Assembly: GCA_040437565.1 (NCBI GenBank)
Contig: JBDOQK010000053.1
Span: 1-64,000 of the forward strand
Direction of reading: 5' to 3'
DNA: 64,000 bases
Source of the DNA: Albugo candida
Lineage: Eukaryota; Oomycota; Peronosporomycetes; Albuginales
This document shows positions 1-11,727 of this stretch, one piece after another; position 1 is the first letter of the stretch, and every line of letters starts with the position of its first letter. Below the pieces are notes generated by a model, which saw nothing but the letters and a program-made list of their open reading frames with translations, was not told the DNA's origin and did no database searches. Made by a program: the position numbers and the translations under genes.

Positions 1-817
1 TCCTGCTAAGTGCTGCTACCGACGGACACGACCAAAGCCTGGTCATCCTCGAATCTCCGAGCTTCAAGCCTGGTGAGGCGAGCTCCAATGTCACATTTCA
101 GTTCAGTGACCATAACGAGAACCCTTGCCATGTTCTCATCCGCGCTTGAAACCGTACTGGCTCCATCGTTGTTGGTGTGATTCGCGGCTGGCGCTTTGGC
201 TTGATCTCGAGAAACTTGTTCCATAGACGTTGTGCTCATACGCAGTCGTAAACACCACGGGGAATAGGAAGTAGCTTTACTGAAGGGAGTCAAAAGTAGA
301 AGTTACTATATTATTCATTACTGATAGTTTCTCTTTCTACGGCCTTCCTTAATTACTAAACCACCGCCTCGGGGCAGTCCCAGCGGAAGGTATACGTAAT
401 TACTATTCAGATCGTTTTACCAAAACGTCGGACGGATCGCAATGTGTATTCGTTACTTTCCAACAACAATGCTACTGTGTGGCAGATCCTGCCGTACAAG
501 AAGGCAAAGAGGAATAGAATGTTTGGTACCGAAGCTTTGTGCGCCTTCAGAAAAATGGAGAAAGGATCTCTTCAGAGCGATTATATAATTGTTCTTGTCT
601 TAAAAAGTTGATATTATGGATTCGGAAACAAGATCCACAAGGTCAGCATACATTCTATAACGGGGTTACACGTCGGTGAGTAACCGCGGTACACACTTGG
701 GACGCTTTGGGTTATTCGCTTTGGGAGCTGAGGCGTGTCAGCCACGGGACATTAGTACCTAGGTTAGGTAAGTTTAGCGTAAGGTACTCTTCTAGATAAA
801 AATAAATAAAAAACAGT
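1..817. other. Unassigned repeat-like DNA
   Basis: No host gene is recognisable. A 95-codon open frame on the minus strand (6-293) has a short helical, charged C-terminal half that could be a fragment of a retroelement gag leader, but I cannot support this. The stretch lies directly upstream of an LTR-like sequence and is best treated as part of the transposon-rich region. Confidence 0.4.
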
Positions 818-2917
818 TCCCCTTTAGATCACTTAGAGACACGTGCCTACTTAAACAGTCTCAGATCTTGTGCACTTTGTGCTGTGCTGTCGACTCCCTG
901 AATCGTTAAGTCCCTTGAACAAGGACCTTAAGCTTTTATGCTTGTTGACTCGTTAAGTCGAGTTCTTTTGAAAAACTAAACTGCTCGTCGAGTAGATATC
1001 CTTCCTCTAGAAAGGCGCTATAGTAGCTCCACCACACTTGATAGCACTTGTAGTCAATCTATTCCTGAGTCTGTTAAGACTGATCCTCTGGGAGTATAGA
1101 ACAGCCCACTCCCCTCTCTGAGACCCGAAGCTGACCGCAGCTGTGGTCCCCGAATGTGTGGATTTCTTGTTTCGAAAGGCCCGGACGTGTTGACCGCATG
1201 TCTTGAGGGCTTCATGCGGTATGAAACGTCCCTATTAAGGCAGGTCCGAGACCAAATGGCATTGCTTATGCCAAAACGTTTTATGTCTGAACCAGACGAA
1301 GAGGCAAACCCTCTTCCAGTTAAGTAGGATGTACGACACTGTTCCGGGAAAGGGGGGAAGCCTAGTCTTCTCGATCCGTGAGGTATAAATGACCATGAAG
1401 TCTGGCATGATCTCAGTTAAGCATCAGCGTATCTCGCTGGCAGTCAACAAGCTCGATGGAAGAGCTAGAGGATGGGCACTGACGTGCGGTACGTCAGTGT
1501 ACATGGCGTTTCCAACATGGAAGTCGCTTAAGCTGCAGCATACGCGCACCTTCGCGCCGCCTAACCAGGCATATCGCGTGCTATCACGCTTCTTGTCTAA
1601 ACATCAGGGAAAGACCAAATTTTCGGACTATGTCCAAGTTGAGAACACTCATAGCTGCTATGCTGAGCGACCCTCTTCTTTAGGTGGTCCATGTGACCGT
1701 ATTTATGGAAGGACTTCGCACTGGCGTTGCCAGAACCGAAGTCTTCCGAGTTCACCCTTCAAGCTTTAATGAATCGGTTGATATAGCTCAGAATGCTGAG
1801 CACAACTTTGAGTCGACTAGAATTGGTTGGAATGGGTATAACCCAAGCTCTATGAGTACACCGGCTTTTCGTAAGTCGGATCCTATGGTCATTAGCAACG
1901 CTAAAAGGTGAAGGAGAAGGTGAGCTTCAAGTTGCTGATCAATATCGCGACATCCGTCGATGCTTTCCGTGCGGGAGCACCAGCCACCTGCGTCCCAGGT
2001 GCCCGTTGCGCAAACAGCACCAGGCTCAAATGAGTCGAGTACCCGCTAATAACGAGAAACCTGGTATGGCGCGAGAAAACTTCATGTCCCAGTAGGCGCG
2101 GGGTGCCCTACTGGGGTAGATCTTGGTTCTGTGGGGCTTCCAGGAGATGGAGGTGAGCAGGGCTTAGCCTCAATGAGTTCTGGGCCTGCTAACACGGAGC
2201 GTGGATACAAACCAAGCTATTTAGTCGTAGAGACGATGTGAAAGGCTTTGATAAGTCATGGACGATTTTGATCGACTCCGGAGCGTCTTACAATTACGCT
2301 CGACGGCGTTCCCTGGAAGGTAGTCAGCAATACGTTGAGGCACATAAAGCGTATGAGGGGGATTCAATCTCTGTTCCCTTAGCTCCTGGGACTTGTATCA
2401 GCGTGCTTAAAGTTCCGGTGAACTTAAGCGTAACGTTTTTGGACTTCGCCAGCATTTGAGCTCTGTCTTGTCCTAGATCTTGATTCGAGATATGATCTCA
2501 TTCTAGGTATCATCTGGCTTGAAAGCCAATAGACATGGATTGATTGGAGGTCTAAGACCTTAGGCACAACGCGCACGATTCCTAGTGAAGCTTTGGCGAG
2601 TCATGAATCCACCTTTGCTATACAACAGAGGAGCTTGTGGCGCGAGCCACTGACAGAGGATATCTGTGTGCTCGACATTCGAATGTCTGAATTAATTACC
2701 TCCAATGTTGACGATATTATTCTCGAGGGCAGCTCGCTAACTGCTAGTAATACGGCACGTACTCCGTTGAGTGAGAATCATTGCGGTAATTGGTCACTGA
2801 ATGCTGATAGCATTGGGAACCTAGTGCCGAGACATCCTGAGCTGAGCTCTAAGGATGTGCGTGGAGTGGCACGTGAAAATCCACAGAGTGTGGTAGGCCG
2901 TAATGGCACCACACTTA
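818..2917 (+). mobile_element. Ty3/gypsy-type LTR retrotransposon fossil (LTR-like end, gag, protease)
   Basis: This is an old, broken LTR retroelement; several breaks are present. An LTR-like sequence lies at about 818-1036, because a diverged inverted copy of it occurs at about 5768-6030. Downstream come gag-like coding traces (about 1389-1911), one zinc knuckle of the C-x2-C-x4-H-x4-C type near 1957-2000, and an aspartic-protease core (Asp-Ser-Gly-Ala-Ser) near 2272-2286. The gag, knuckle, protease order fits Ty3/gypsy elements. Reverse transcriptase and integrase are not seen: the sequence runs into an assembly gap followed by the end of a TIR element. Divergence between the LTR-like copies suggests an old insertion. 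Confidence 0.7.
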
Positions 2918-3017
2918 NNNNNNNNNNNNNNNNNNNNNNNNNNNNNNNNNNNNNNNNNNNNNNNNNNNNNNNNNNNNNNNNNNNNNNNNNNNNNNNNNNN
3001 NNNNNNNNNNNNNNNNN
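2918..3017. other. Assembly gap (100 N), repeat region
   Basis: The gap is exactly 100 N, so its true size is unknown. Unlike most gaps in this window, I see no duplicated flank here. It separates the retroelement fossil from a TIR-type transposon end. Confidence 0.95.
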
Positions 3018-3126
3018 TATAAAATCCATATTTTTTAAGGTTTGGTATAAAAACCGTATTTTTCCAATTTTTGGTATATAAACCATATTTTTTAAAATTA
3101 GTGGTATAAAATCCATAGGGTTCCCT
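3018..3126. repeat. Terminus of a TIR transposon with iterated 30-35 bp phrase
   Basis: Read on the minus strand from 3126, the sequence starts GGGAACCCTATGG and then repeats a phrase of the form TATGG-(A/T)TTTATACC four times at about 27-35 bp spacing (TATGGATTTTATACC, TATGGTTTATATACC, TACGGTTTTTATACC, TATGGATTTTATA). The GGGA start and the repeated sub-motif match the design of the TIRs at 6.0, 7.05 and 10.0 kb. The partner terminus is not visible and is probably in or beyond the adjoining gap. Confidence 0.55.
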
Positions 3127-5767
3127 AATACAATGGAATTCTTTTTTCTACATTAAATCTTCTCTGTGAAGAGAAAAAATTCTTGTCTACCGATTGAACG
3201 TGCTGGTTATAAGTGTCTTGCACTGTATGTGCCAAATGGAAATTGTCAGAAGTAATAGCTATCACAGATAAAATGTTCTGTGTATTAGCCAATCACAAAT
3301 ACTTCTCGATTGGAGCTGCTGGAGCAGCAATTAAGGGTGTGTATGGATGTAATTAGTTAGAAATGTAAAATCATGTGTGTATTTGCAAAAAAGAAAAAGT
3401 TGTGAGAGTAGCTGTCGGGATATAAAAAACGTTCTCGAGATATCAATACCCTTGCCTTTTACATATTGTCACAGATAGAACACCTCTGATAGGCTAATTG
3501 ATGTAAACTAATATGATTGCTCGATAGGGTGCCTGTGTTGCGGGTTCTACCTAAGACACATTATAATGACCGATAAAGAAGTGTTCTCTCGACCGCAAAT
3601 CTGATCACAAACAAAATTGATATGTGTTCTCTAATACCATCATGAAGTGAATCTGGATATGGAATGGCGTTATACCCAGAAGCACATGTATAGCGACGCC
3701 TGCATTTCAATATGTACGAAGAATCAGTCCAAAATGATATACTTTTGGCAGACACCGTCTCTTCTTATGGAATACCTTAGCTTAATGACAAAAGGAAGCT
3801 GAAGAAAATGAGTACCGATTGGTTTATATGATACCACAGGTCCACAACTAAATAACCGATAACCGATTTGACACAGGCGAAAAAAAATCTTTTTGAGCAC
3901 TAGCTTGTGCGTCCTGCCATTTTCTTACTTAGTGTCGTAAATAGAAATCCACAAACCAAATAAGCATTATAATTTCTATGAAAGTACTTAAAGCTTCGGC
4001 AGAAGTCTTTTGCTCTATCCCCTCACTTCTTCTCTTACATGCACAATTGTGCGTAAATTAGCACTCCCCTGAAATCTCGCATTCAATTTATACGACACTT
4101 ACTCGCGGTCTAGGCAGAATTGAATCGCGTTCGTAAATTTCATTTTTTTTTTGTTTTTTGCGCTTATGGTGTTTATTCCTCCCATGCTACCCTTTCCGCC
4201 ACAAAGAACAATATCATACTACTAGTTCATGTCTAGCGTACCATGCCTTGCTTTGATACTCCGAATCATTTAAATCGCCAACGTGTGTATATTTATAATT
4301 TTGTATCACTGCATGAGCTAGATCGATTTTTATTCTTGAAGTTTTTTTCCTTCCAGCTTCGGAAATCGTTTCTATAACTTTGACTCAAGACGATCTGCTG
4401 GTACGTTTGAACGTTTTGATTGAAAATTCTAGCTTTTTTCAATAATGGGAGCCTGATAGTGGGTTGGGTTGTTTTTGCAATTGTTTCGACGATCTTCTCG
4501 TCAGCATCTATTTCCGTATCGAAGCCAACGCATTTAAGCTGTGTTCTCTTCGTACTAATATACAGTCAGTTCTTACCTACGTCGAATAACAGTACGCATG
4601 TCTAAAGCTTCTCATTTTGCAAGGAAATTCAGTATAACCTCTTCCATGTAACTTCTGTTGTAAAACATTGCTTGAACGAAATCGGAAAAGAAGAACCTGG
4701 TTGGAGAAGAAGTATCTCATCACAATAAATATCCACCAGTTTCAATGGTGATTGGCAAATTCCTACTGTACCATTCTTCATTTTGAGGCGATGTGTTCCA
4801 CAAAACGCTCTATCAAGCAAATTGCCGCTCTGTATTTGATTAGGTCATGCTAGTCAATATCACCCCTCATAATCTGAGCAGATACTTATCTGATGAAAGC
4901 ACTGCAAATGAACGATGATACTGCGGCTTTTTATTCTAGATAAGAATGTACGATTCGGTATATTCGTTGCTTTCGTTTACGACTATATTGTAGCACTATT
5001 GTAGGGCCACTTTTGCTTTGGCAGTGGCCTCATTGCATTGATGTCTCTCTGATTACAAGCATGGCTGCACATCTTCTGACAAAGGTGGTATGCGCTTTAT
5101 TTATGGGTTTCTTATAGTTACATTGAACGGATAAAGCAGTATATGAGATCGTTTCTATGTTCCAACAATTATTTTCAAACCAGCGACTTTTTACAAGGCA
5201 TCTTTTTCTACTCTGTCGTATCACGTACTTCATAAAAACATGTCAGCATATTGTGCGCTAAGTTCTTGTCATAAGTTCAATTCATTGTCTCATTGGTGGT
5301 ATAAACAAGCAGCAGCCTTCTTGTGAAGCTGAAAAAAGTTCTTACGTATGTAGCCCAGCTTTATACAATGCTTTTACATGTTGACTCTACGCAGCATTGA
5401 TATAGCCCATTATAATTCTAAGCAGTCTGTTTTGTGGCCCTTAGCTGTAACACAGATATCCATGGCACCTACATACGTTGTGCGAGTTCTGTGATTGTAC
5501 TGCTCATTCATTCATCATCTTAAAGCTTACAAATATTTCATTTGCCCAGGTCGAACGAAGTAAGAATTTCTAGTAAGCCTTTTACAGTACCAGGACATCA
5601 GATGCACTCGAATCCCGATGGTCTCTTCCAATCTCAAATAAAACGTTGCCGAAAATATGATCGGCACCTAAAGCTCAGCATTGTTTTTGCGAGATAGTGT
5701 AAAAAATATACTTCCAACTCAAAACTTTGAGCACATTTGCTCGCTTGCATTCGAGCATTTTTTAAGT
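3127..5767. other. AT-rich non-coding stretch, no recognised gene
   Basis: About 2.6 kb with only short open frames (64 codons or fewer) that show no recognisable motifs. It contains T- and A-rich runs and no tandem array. Nothing supports an RNA gene or a host gene. It probably consists of decayed transposon sequence, since it lies between two repeat copies. Confidence 0.5.
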
Positions 5768-6030
5768 CTACTGTAGCGGAGCTACTGTAGGTCCTTGCCA
5801 GAGGAAGACTATCTGCTCGACGAGTAATATAGTTCCCTGAGAGAAATCAAATCAACGAGTCAACAAGCCTAAGAGCTTCAGGTCCTTGTTGAATGGACCA
5901 CGATCAGAGAATCTTCAAGAGTCAACATGTCAACATGTCAACATCATTAAAAGGCTTGACTGGCTCTTACAAGATCTGGTACGCCTTAACAAGAAACGTG
6001 ACTTTATAAGCTAAAAAGGGGAACTGAACT
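5768..6030 (-). repeat. Solo LTR-like copy, inverted relative to 818-1036
   Basis: The reverse complement matches 818-1036 in collinear blocks: an AGTTCCCCTTT start, an AACAAGGACCT...AAGCT block, a GCTTGTTGACTCGTT block, a CTCGTCGAG block, TCTTCCTCT, and a GTAGCTCC end. No gag or protease sequence adjoins it, so it looks like a solo LTR or the end of a second fossil element. It contains a short tandem run of GTCAACAT units near 5932-5953. Confidence 0.6.
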
Positions 6031-6037
6031 TCACTTT

Positions 6038-6918
6038 TGGGAATCGTTATTCAGTCCCCCACGTTTTCTTCAATCAGCCCCCAGCCTCCATAAATTGATG
6101 AATGGCGTGACTTCTGATTAGTTCAAATTAAGATAGGAGAATAAAAAGATAAAACCACGGGAATCTGTATTCAGCCCCACCCTCTATAAAGTAACAGATT
6201 ACAAACTTTGTAATCAAAAAGTGGATCTCTGTGTCAATAGGTAAGCTGTATTGTATGCTGATTGTGCTGTCAACAGTCATATTTATCTGACAATTCAATC
6301 ATTGCAGGTGATCTACTCTCAGCGGATCCAGCAATTTTACTCACCTGCAAAGGCCAGCTTGCTGCCACTTTGTAGCGAATGAAAAGCAGCGATCTATAGT
6401 CCAAATGCAGCTTTGTTTCATACTCTTAGAGTTGATCGAAAGATTTTTCTGCATGCAGCTCATCAACAGTATCAGCAGCGGGTTATTGATGACCGAGACT
6501 TTGAAGTTTTGTAGACTCTGAACGAGTGCAAGTAGTTCTTTCGTCATTCAGTAGAATCACTGTCTGCTAATGATTTTAATCAGCAATTGGCGGCTGGTGC
6601 ATAGCATCCTCAACAACACCAACAGCACCAACAACACCTGCAGCAGAAGATTTAGATATAGACTTAGTTTAAGAAGTATAAAATTTGCTGAAAGCGAAGT
6701 TTTTCATGATTTTTTTTTATTCCGTTGCATATATCAAGGCCAATCAGAGGCCACAATTACCATTACTTTGTGGAGGGTGGAGGCTGAATAACCATTTCCG
6801 TGGTCTTGTTTTTTTTACATCTAAATCTAAACCAATCAGAAGCCACGCTTTTGATCAATTTATGGAGACTGAGGGCCGATTAAAGAAAGGTGGGGGCTAA
6901 ATAACGTTTCCCTATATC
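6038..6918. mobile_element. Non-autonomous TIR transposon with long two-part inverted termini
   Basis: The outer termini (about 6038-6120 and 6838-6918) are imperfect inverted repeats of roughly 80 bp, both starting GGGAA or GGGAAA with CGTTATT next, then CCCCC-A blocks, a CTCCATAAATTGAT block and a CTTCTGATT block. A second inverted pair lies inside them (about 6157-6195 and 6765-6805; CCACGG...TATTCAG...CCACCCTC type). The interior codes for nothing I recognise. The long termini and lack of transposase suggest a MULE-type non-autonomous element. It may be two related elements nested, since the inner pair also starts GGGAA. No clear target-site duplication is visible. Confidence 0.7.
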
Positions 6919-7047
6919 TATATATAGATTTTTTTGGGAGACTTCTGATTGTGACCAAAAATTCACGGAATAACCATAATAGACATTAGTGGTGAGTTTT
7001 TTGGATTATCATCGATAGAATAAATTTCAAGTCCGACACTCAAAATC

Positions 7048-7793
7048 AAGGGAATTGCTATTTCCACCCAACTTTTAACTATTTCCACCCACCACGTGAC
7101 TTCTGATCAATCATATTACGGCGGTATTTTCACACCGCTGTTCCAAGATATGGCAACAATTTCACAGTCCTGCATTCCGATTAAAGGTATCAGAACTCAT
7201 TGTTGCACACCTTTCTATGATCCCAGCACTACATCAGCCAATCTTCTCATGCTTTCGTTGTACCGCGTCGTTTGCAGTAAAGTGCGCTTCTACGGATCGA
7301 CATCATATGTCATCTGAATACTACATCCTCAGAGAAAGTCTTTGAACGTTGAAAGTTCGTTCAGTCTGGTATGAGAAATGGACCGATAACGACAGCGATC
7401 TTGTGCCGTTTTCTTTTAATACGAGAATAAATTTAAAAAGACTTAAAAATACATTTGTAACTTGTTTAGGTCGATTCTCAAGCACACACAGACGCCCCGA
7501 GGCTGTACTGTAATGAGATCGGCTATCGTTTCTAGATGTTGCACGTAGCTTTTTATAGTGAACTTGACATCTATATACCGCTATCTCGTTTGTGTGCATC
7601 GCCCGAACTCCTAAGTGCCCTGTGGTACAATCGAGTACATATTTGCGGAAGCTTTCTACCAGAAGAATTCTTTGTACCGACAAGGGTACTCTAAATTGTC
7701 TCTTACATCATCCACGGATGGTCTACCAAGTAATTTGATTGGTCAGAAAGCCAGGTGGTGGGTGAAATAGCGAAAAGGTGGGTGATAATAGCA
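7048..7793. mobile_element. Non-autonomous TIR transposon, about 750 bp
   Basis: Inverted termini of about 70 bp begin GGGAATTGCTAT and contain the sub-motif CTATTTCCACCC twice on the left (about 22 bp apart), then a CTTCTGATCAAT block. The right terminus, read inward on the minus strand, gives GGGAATTGCTATTATCACCC and CTATTTCACCC. The flanks TCAAAATCAA and TCAATCAAAC may be a decayed target-site duplication. A 120-codon minus-strand frame inside has no recognisable motif. Family assignment to MULE-like is inference from TIR length and from the relatives in this window. Confidence 0.75.
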
Positions 7794-7809
7794 ATTCCCT
7801 CAATCAAAC

Positions 7810-9944
7810 ATGCCACGTCTTAAAAAGCAAAGGAAGCACTTACGTGCATCGTCAAAGGCAGCTACGAAAAAAATGAGCAAAAAACTTGGGGCAGATGAGG
7901 ATATTCATGGACGAAAGGGTGAAACAATTTGCCGGAACAGCAATGATTCTTCTCATACAGCCAGTGAATTTGACAGTGAAAAGGAAACACAAGATGGCGT
8001 CGAAAATGCAGAAATATTGATCAGCAACATAGAAAGAGCTGTTCTTTCAGTTCTGGCCAACAATAATTGCCCCATGCGCTATTTGAGAACTCGTTGCGTC
8101 CACGTAGACGCATGAACGCGATGCTGGAGAAGGCTGCAGCACGCTCAAAACCATTGACATCGTACTAGCAGCCGAAGGCAGCGGTTCTAGAAGTTGTTGG
8201 GGAGGATGAGATTGATGCGGAACTAGGCTGACGATGAAGCTCACAGCGATGAGAATGGCGATTTACATAGAGAATTGTGGTCAGACGTGGCTCTCAGCAT
8301 GGTAATTGAGAAGCTCATCAAGCTGACGAAGAAGGGATAAATGGAAAACCATGCGGCGCGTGCGCGTGCCTCTGCAATAATTGCATACTTTTCTCGATAA
8401 AATGCGGAAGGAAAAGGATGGACGCCAGCTCCCGTATCGCATATGCAGCTGGAAACGGGGTGTATTACGCAAACTTAATTCGTACTTGGGACTTTGCCTT
8501 CCTGAAGAATGGCTCTCTTTCTGAATTGAGGCAAGGATACCATGCCAAATAAAAACGCTCCCTTCATCTCGAATATTTCATTCTGCTTTGCAACACTACC
8601 TTCGTGAAAACAAGTTCAAGGTGGAACTCACTACTTTGACTGAACATACGAATACTAAGATCTTTGTGGAATTGGGCTATGATCCTTCGCCAACAATATC
8701 TGAGAGAATGATGATACGCTGGATAAAAGCCTTGAATATCAAGTACGGTAAGGTTCAAAAAGCATCTATGTTAATGATCATGAAAAAGGGAGACGTCCTT
8801 AAATACCGCCATGAATTTCTCGAACAAATGGAGGAGCTAGCACCTCGGATACCTATCAAAAGTGGAAGATCGCTAAGGCGAAATAATTTGGCCATCAGCC
8901 AACAATCGACCGCTTCTTTGGGTTACACATGATGAAAGCAAGTTATCTACCAATGATGGCTTGATGTGCCTTTGGCTGCCGAATGGCGAGCATCCATTGC
9001 GTAAGAAAGGTCAAGGAAGAAATATTCATGTGAGCGAATTCTTTTTGCCAATTTAAGGACTTCTTGCATTTAATGAAGAAAAACGAGCACGGTTCCCTGC
9101 GGTACCAGAAGAAGCATGTGTCATCAAGCCCCCTGGTGTCCAGCAAGATCGCTGGTGGGGATCAAAGGACCTTTATGATCAATTTTGCGATCGATCCATA
9201 CCTATATTTGAGGCTGAATTTCCGAGCATGCAAGCAGTTTTTCTCTTTGATAACGCCACAAGCCATGCCCCCTCTTCCGAAAACGCTCTCCGTGCAAATC
9301 GAATGAACCTTCATCCAGGTGAAAAATGTCCCCCCATGCGGTCGACAACCTGGGGCGATGGAGCTCACCAGAAGATGATTTCCCAAAGGATTATGCAGAC
9401 GAAAACTTTCGTCGAAAACCAAAGGGCATAAGGACACCGTATTTGGCCTGAAGGACTAACGCTTGACTGCCGTGTAAAGTGTCCTCCGACGTTACAAAGC
9501 TGCTGCCCAAGAAAAATTACTGCAAACCTGCCCGGTTTCCTGCAACAGAATTGCATGTTGGAGGAACTAATTGTGAGTTCTAGTCACATGATTATATTTT
9601 ACCCAAAGTTTTGCGAGCTTACTTTCTTTGAGAGCTTTTGGGGTGCTGCCAAACGATTCACTCGCGGAAATTGCAATTATTACTGGGCTGGATTGAAAGC
9701 GATGATTCTAAAGGCATTGAAATCGGTAACTCTGGATGAGATACGCCACCACTACCAAAGAGAACAGCGATTCATGGACGTTTATCGAAAAGGGTTGAGC
9801 GGAAAAGCCGCGGAATGTGCGGCCAAGAAATACCGTTCGCACCGACGTGTGCCGAAACTCCATCCTGATGGACATAAAGTTCCTTACAGCATGATATTGG
9901 ATATGCATTACAGACCCAAAATGCTGCGGTCTCTCATTCGCTAA
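7810..9944 (+). pseudogene. Decayed DDE transposase gene (plain DNA transposon)
   Basis: The gene begins right after the TIR element with a Lys-rich N-terminus (MPRLKKQRKH). Conserved landmarks appear in order but in different frames, so the copy is dead. They are a helix-turn-helix-like segment near 8660-8900, a catalytic HDES block near 8930, a basic GQGRNIHVSEFF block near 9010-9050, a FLFDNATSHA block with the second Asp near 9238-9267, and an FYPKFCELTFFESFWGAAKR block with the catalytic Glu near 9597-9656. The end is YRSHRRVPK. This set matches a DDE-superfamily transposase common in fungal and oomycete genomes (Tc1/mariner-related by fold). Frames are disrupted at several points, including the first-Asp region and the segment between the second Asp and the Glu. 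No TIRs clearly belonging to it were identified. Confidence 0.75.
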
Positions 9945-10084
9945 TATTCACAACCCTGTGCTCTTTCATTGGCTACAGTATATATCTGTTAAAATGATAT
10001 ATAGATAGGGAGCCGTTAAAATCCCCTCGCTGCGTTTTGTCAAATCCCCTCAGTCTGACATGATTGGCTAATTTTATGCTAAAA

Positions 10085-10184
10085 NNNNNNNNNNNNNNNN
10101 NNNNNNNNNNNNNNNNNNNNNNNNNNNNNNNNNNNNNNNNNNNNNNNNNNNNNNNNNNNNNNNNNNNNNNNNNNNNNNNNNNNN
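10085..10184. other. Assembly gap (100 N) inside MULE
   Basis: The gap is exactly 100 N and removes the 5' part of the MULE transposase, probably including the first catalytic Asp. No duplicated flank is seen. Confidence 0.95.
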
Positions 10185-11059
10185 GGTTCTCTCTGCCAAC
10201 ATCTACTACGTTTGTCACTGATCGCGAGCTGGCGCTGATGAATGCACTGGATAGAGTCTTCCCAGATGCAATTTTTTTGCTGTGTCGCTGGCACATCAGC
10301 AAGAATATTCTGAGCAAGCAGCGGAAAACCTTTGCATAAATGGAAGCTTTCCAGAAGCTTAACCAAGCATAGAATCTACTTGTCTCGTCAAAAACTGCAG
10401 AGAACTACGAGACCCAGCTGGCATTAATGCGCACCGAATTCCCCCATCATGTCATGACATATCTTGAAGAGACATGGCTTATCTACAAGAACCGATTTGT
10501 GTATTACCTCTTGCGTGGCAAGCTGTATTTTGGGAATACCACAACTTCACGAGTAGAGGGTGCACATGCAACATTGAAAAATTGAATTCGGCCATCCTTT
10601 GGCGATCTCTGACAGTGGAGACAGCATGCAAGCTTGTCTGTGAGGGTCAGCTGGCATCAATTCGTCAGAAAACAGCATTGCATCGGGCTACTGCTGATTT
10701 ACAATTTCGGGCAACTTTTGCTGCTGTCATGGGCAAGATTTCTGTGACCGCATTGAAGCTGGCATTCAAACAATACCAAGAGAGTCAAGTAGGAGGCGAA
10801 TGCTCAGGTAGGTGTCAATCAACCCATGGCATTCCCTGCAAGCATCTCCTCCGCAATTCATCTCCGCTGGCTTGCGAGGATTTCCTCCAGCATTGGTCGT
10901 TGGTACAGCCAGCTTGTGCGGTTACACTACTGGAAGCAAACAACAATGAATTCATTGACGCAGATCTGCAGAGAATTCGTAATGAATTCAATCAAGCATT
11001 ACAATTCCACCGCCGGATGATTCGTGACCACAAATGCAACACTACCTGATGCCACAGTA
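10185..11059 (+). pseudogene. MULE transposase remnant (catalytic core, SWIM finger)
   Basis: Right after the gap a frame encodes the MULE signature TDRELALMNALDRVFP followed by LLCRWHISKNI, the conserved segment around the second catalytic Asp and the CxxH pair. A stop follows at about 10337. Coding resemblance then resumes (10474-11049) with the helical region and a SWIM-type zinc finger (C-x-G-x-C...H-G-I-P-C-K-H) near 10803-10845. About 140 bp after the stop a C-x2-x-I-G-H-x4-C zinc knuckle (NCRQIGHNQRSC) is readable near 11198-11235, with an Ala/Pro-rich tail. The order core, SWIM, knuckle is typical of oomycete MULEs. The copy is inactive. Confidence 0.8.
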
Positions 11060-11727
11060 CTCAACCCTGTTGTAATACGAGCTCGTGGCCGACCTGCTGG
11101 TTCGCTAAACAGTAGGATCCCTACATCATCCACGCAGAGGGACCCCTAGCAGTTTGAGCATGTTGAAGCCTCTTTTCAGCGACAACGAATATACGGAAAC
11201 TGTCGCCAGATTGGCCACAATCAAAGGAGTTGCCAGAATCCAACAATAGCACCTGCATCGGCAGCACTAACAGCAGCAGCACTACCAGCAGCTGGCAATC
11301 TTGCAGCGCTTGGCGCTGCTGACGAGTGGAAGTACCCAGGCTGGCCCACAGATGCCTGGGATCACATTTGAGTCCATAGAATTATATCTCTTTCGGAAAG
11401 CTACTATATATCTATCTAGAATAGGCTTAAATTTCATCAATCAACGTTGCTTTGCAACGTAAACAATAACACCAATTTTAAAAGATGAATTATTCTGTAA
11501 AAAAAAATACTGTATCGCAACTCCCCTGGAAAGTCTGTGATTGGCTGGAAATATGGGGGTGATGGGTCGTTAGCGAAAAGTGCTGGATCGTTAGCGGATC
11601 CCTTTTTTATATTCCTTTGATAATTACAATACATCAACGGTAATTCGCTGCATTCTCAATTAGCGCTGAACATTCGGCCAACATTCGTGCAGGGCAGTAA
11701 GATCGCGCGTGCAACGAATCGGTAACG

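Larger units (their letters stand above)
10008..11602 (+). mobile_element. MULE-type DNA transposon, degraded
   Basis: The left end begins GGGAGCCGTTAAAATCCCC with a second AAATCCCCT about 27 bp further in. The right end, read on the minus strand from 11602, begins GGGATCCGCTAACGATCC with a second CGCTAACGACCC. The termini are only partly similar to each other but share the GGGA-N-CCG start and the doubled sub-motif. Between them lies a transposase remnant interrupted by a 100-N gap. The TIR pairing is moderate evidence; the transposase is strong. Confidence 0.6.

Noticed and set aside
6-293. Minus-strand 95-codon frame as a host gene
   Set aside because: No recognisable motif, isolated in repeat DNA; at most a fragment of a mobile element.
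5932-5953. CRISPR-like or satellite array from GTCAACAT units
   Set aside because: Only about three short units without spacers; a minor tandem run inside an LTR-like copy of a eukaryotic genome.
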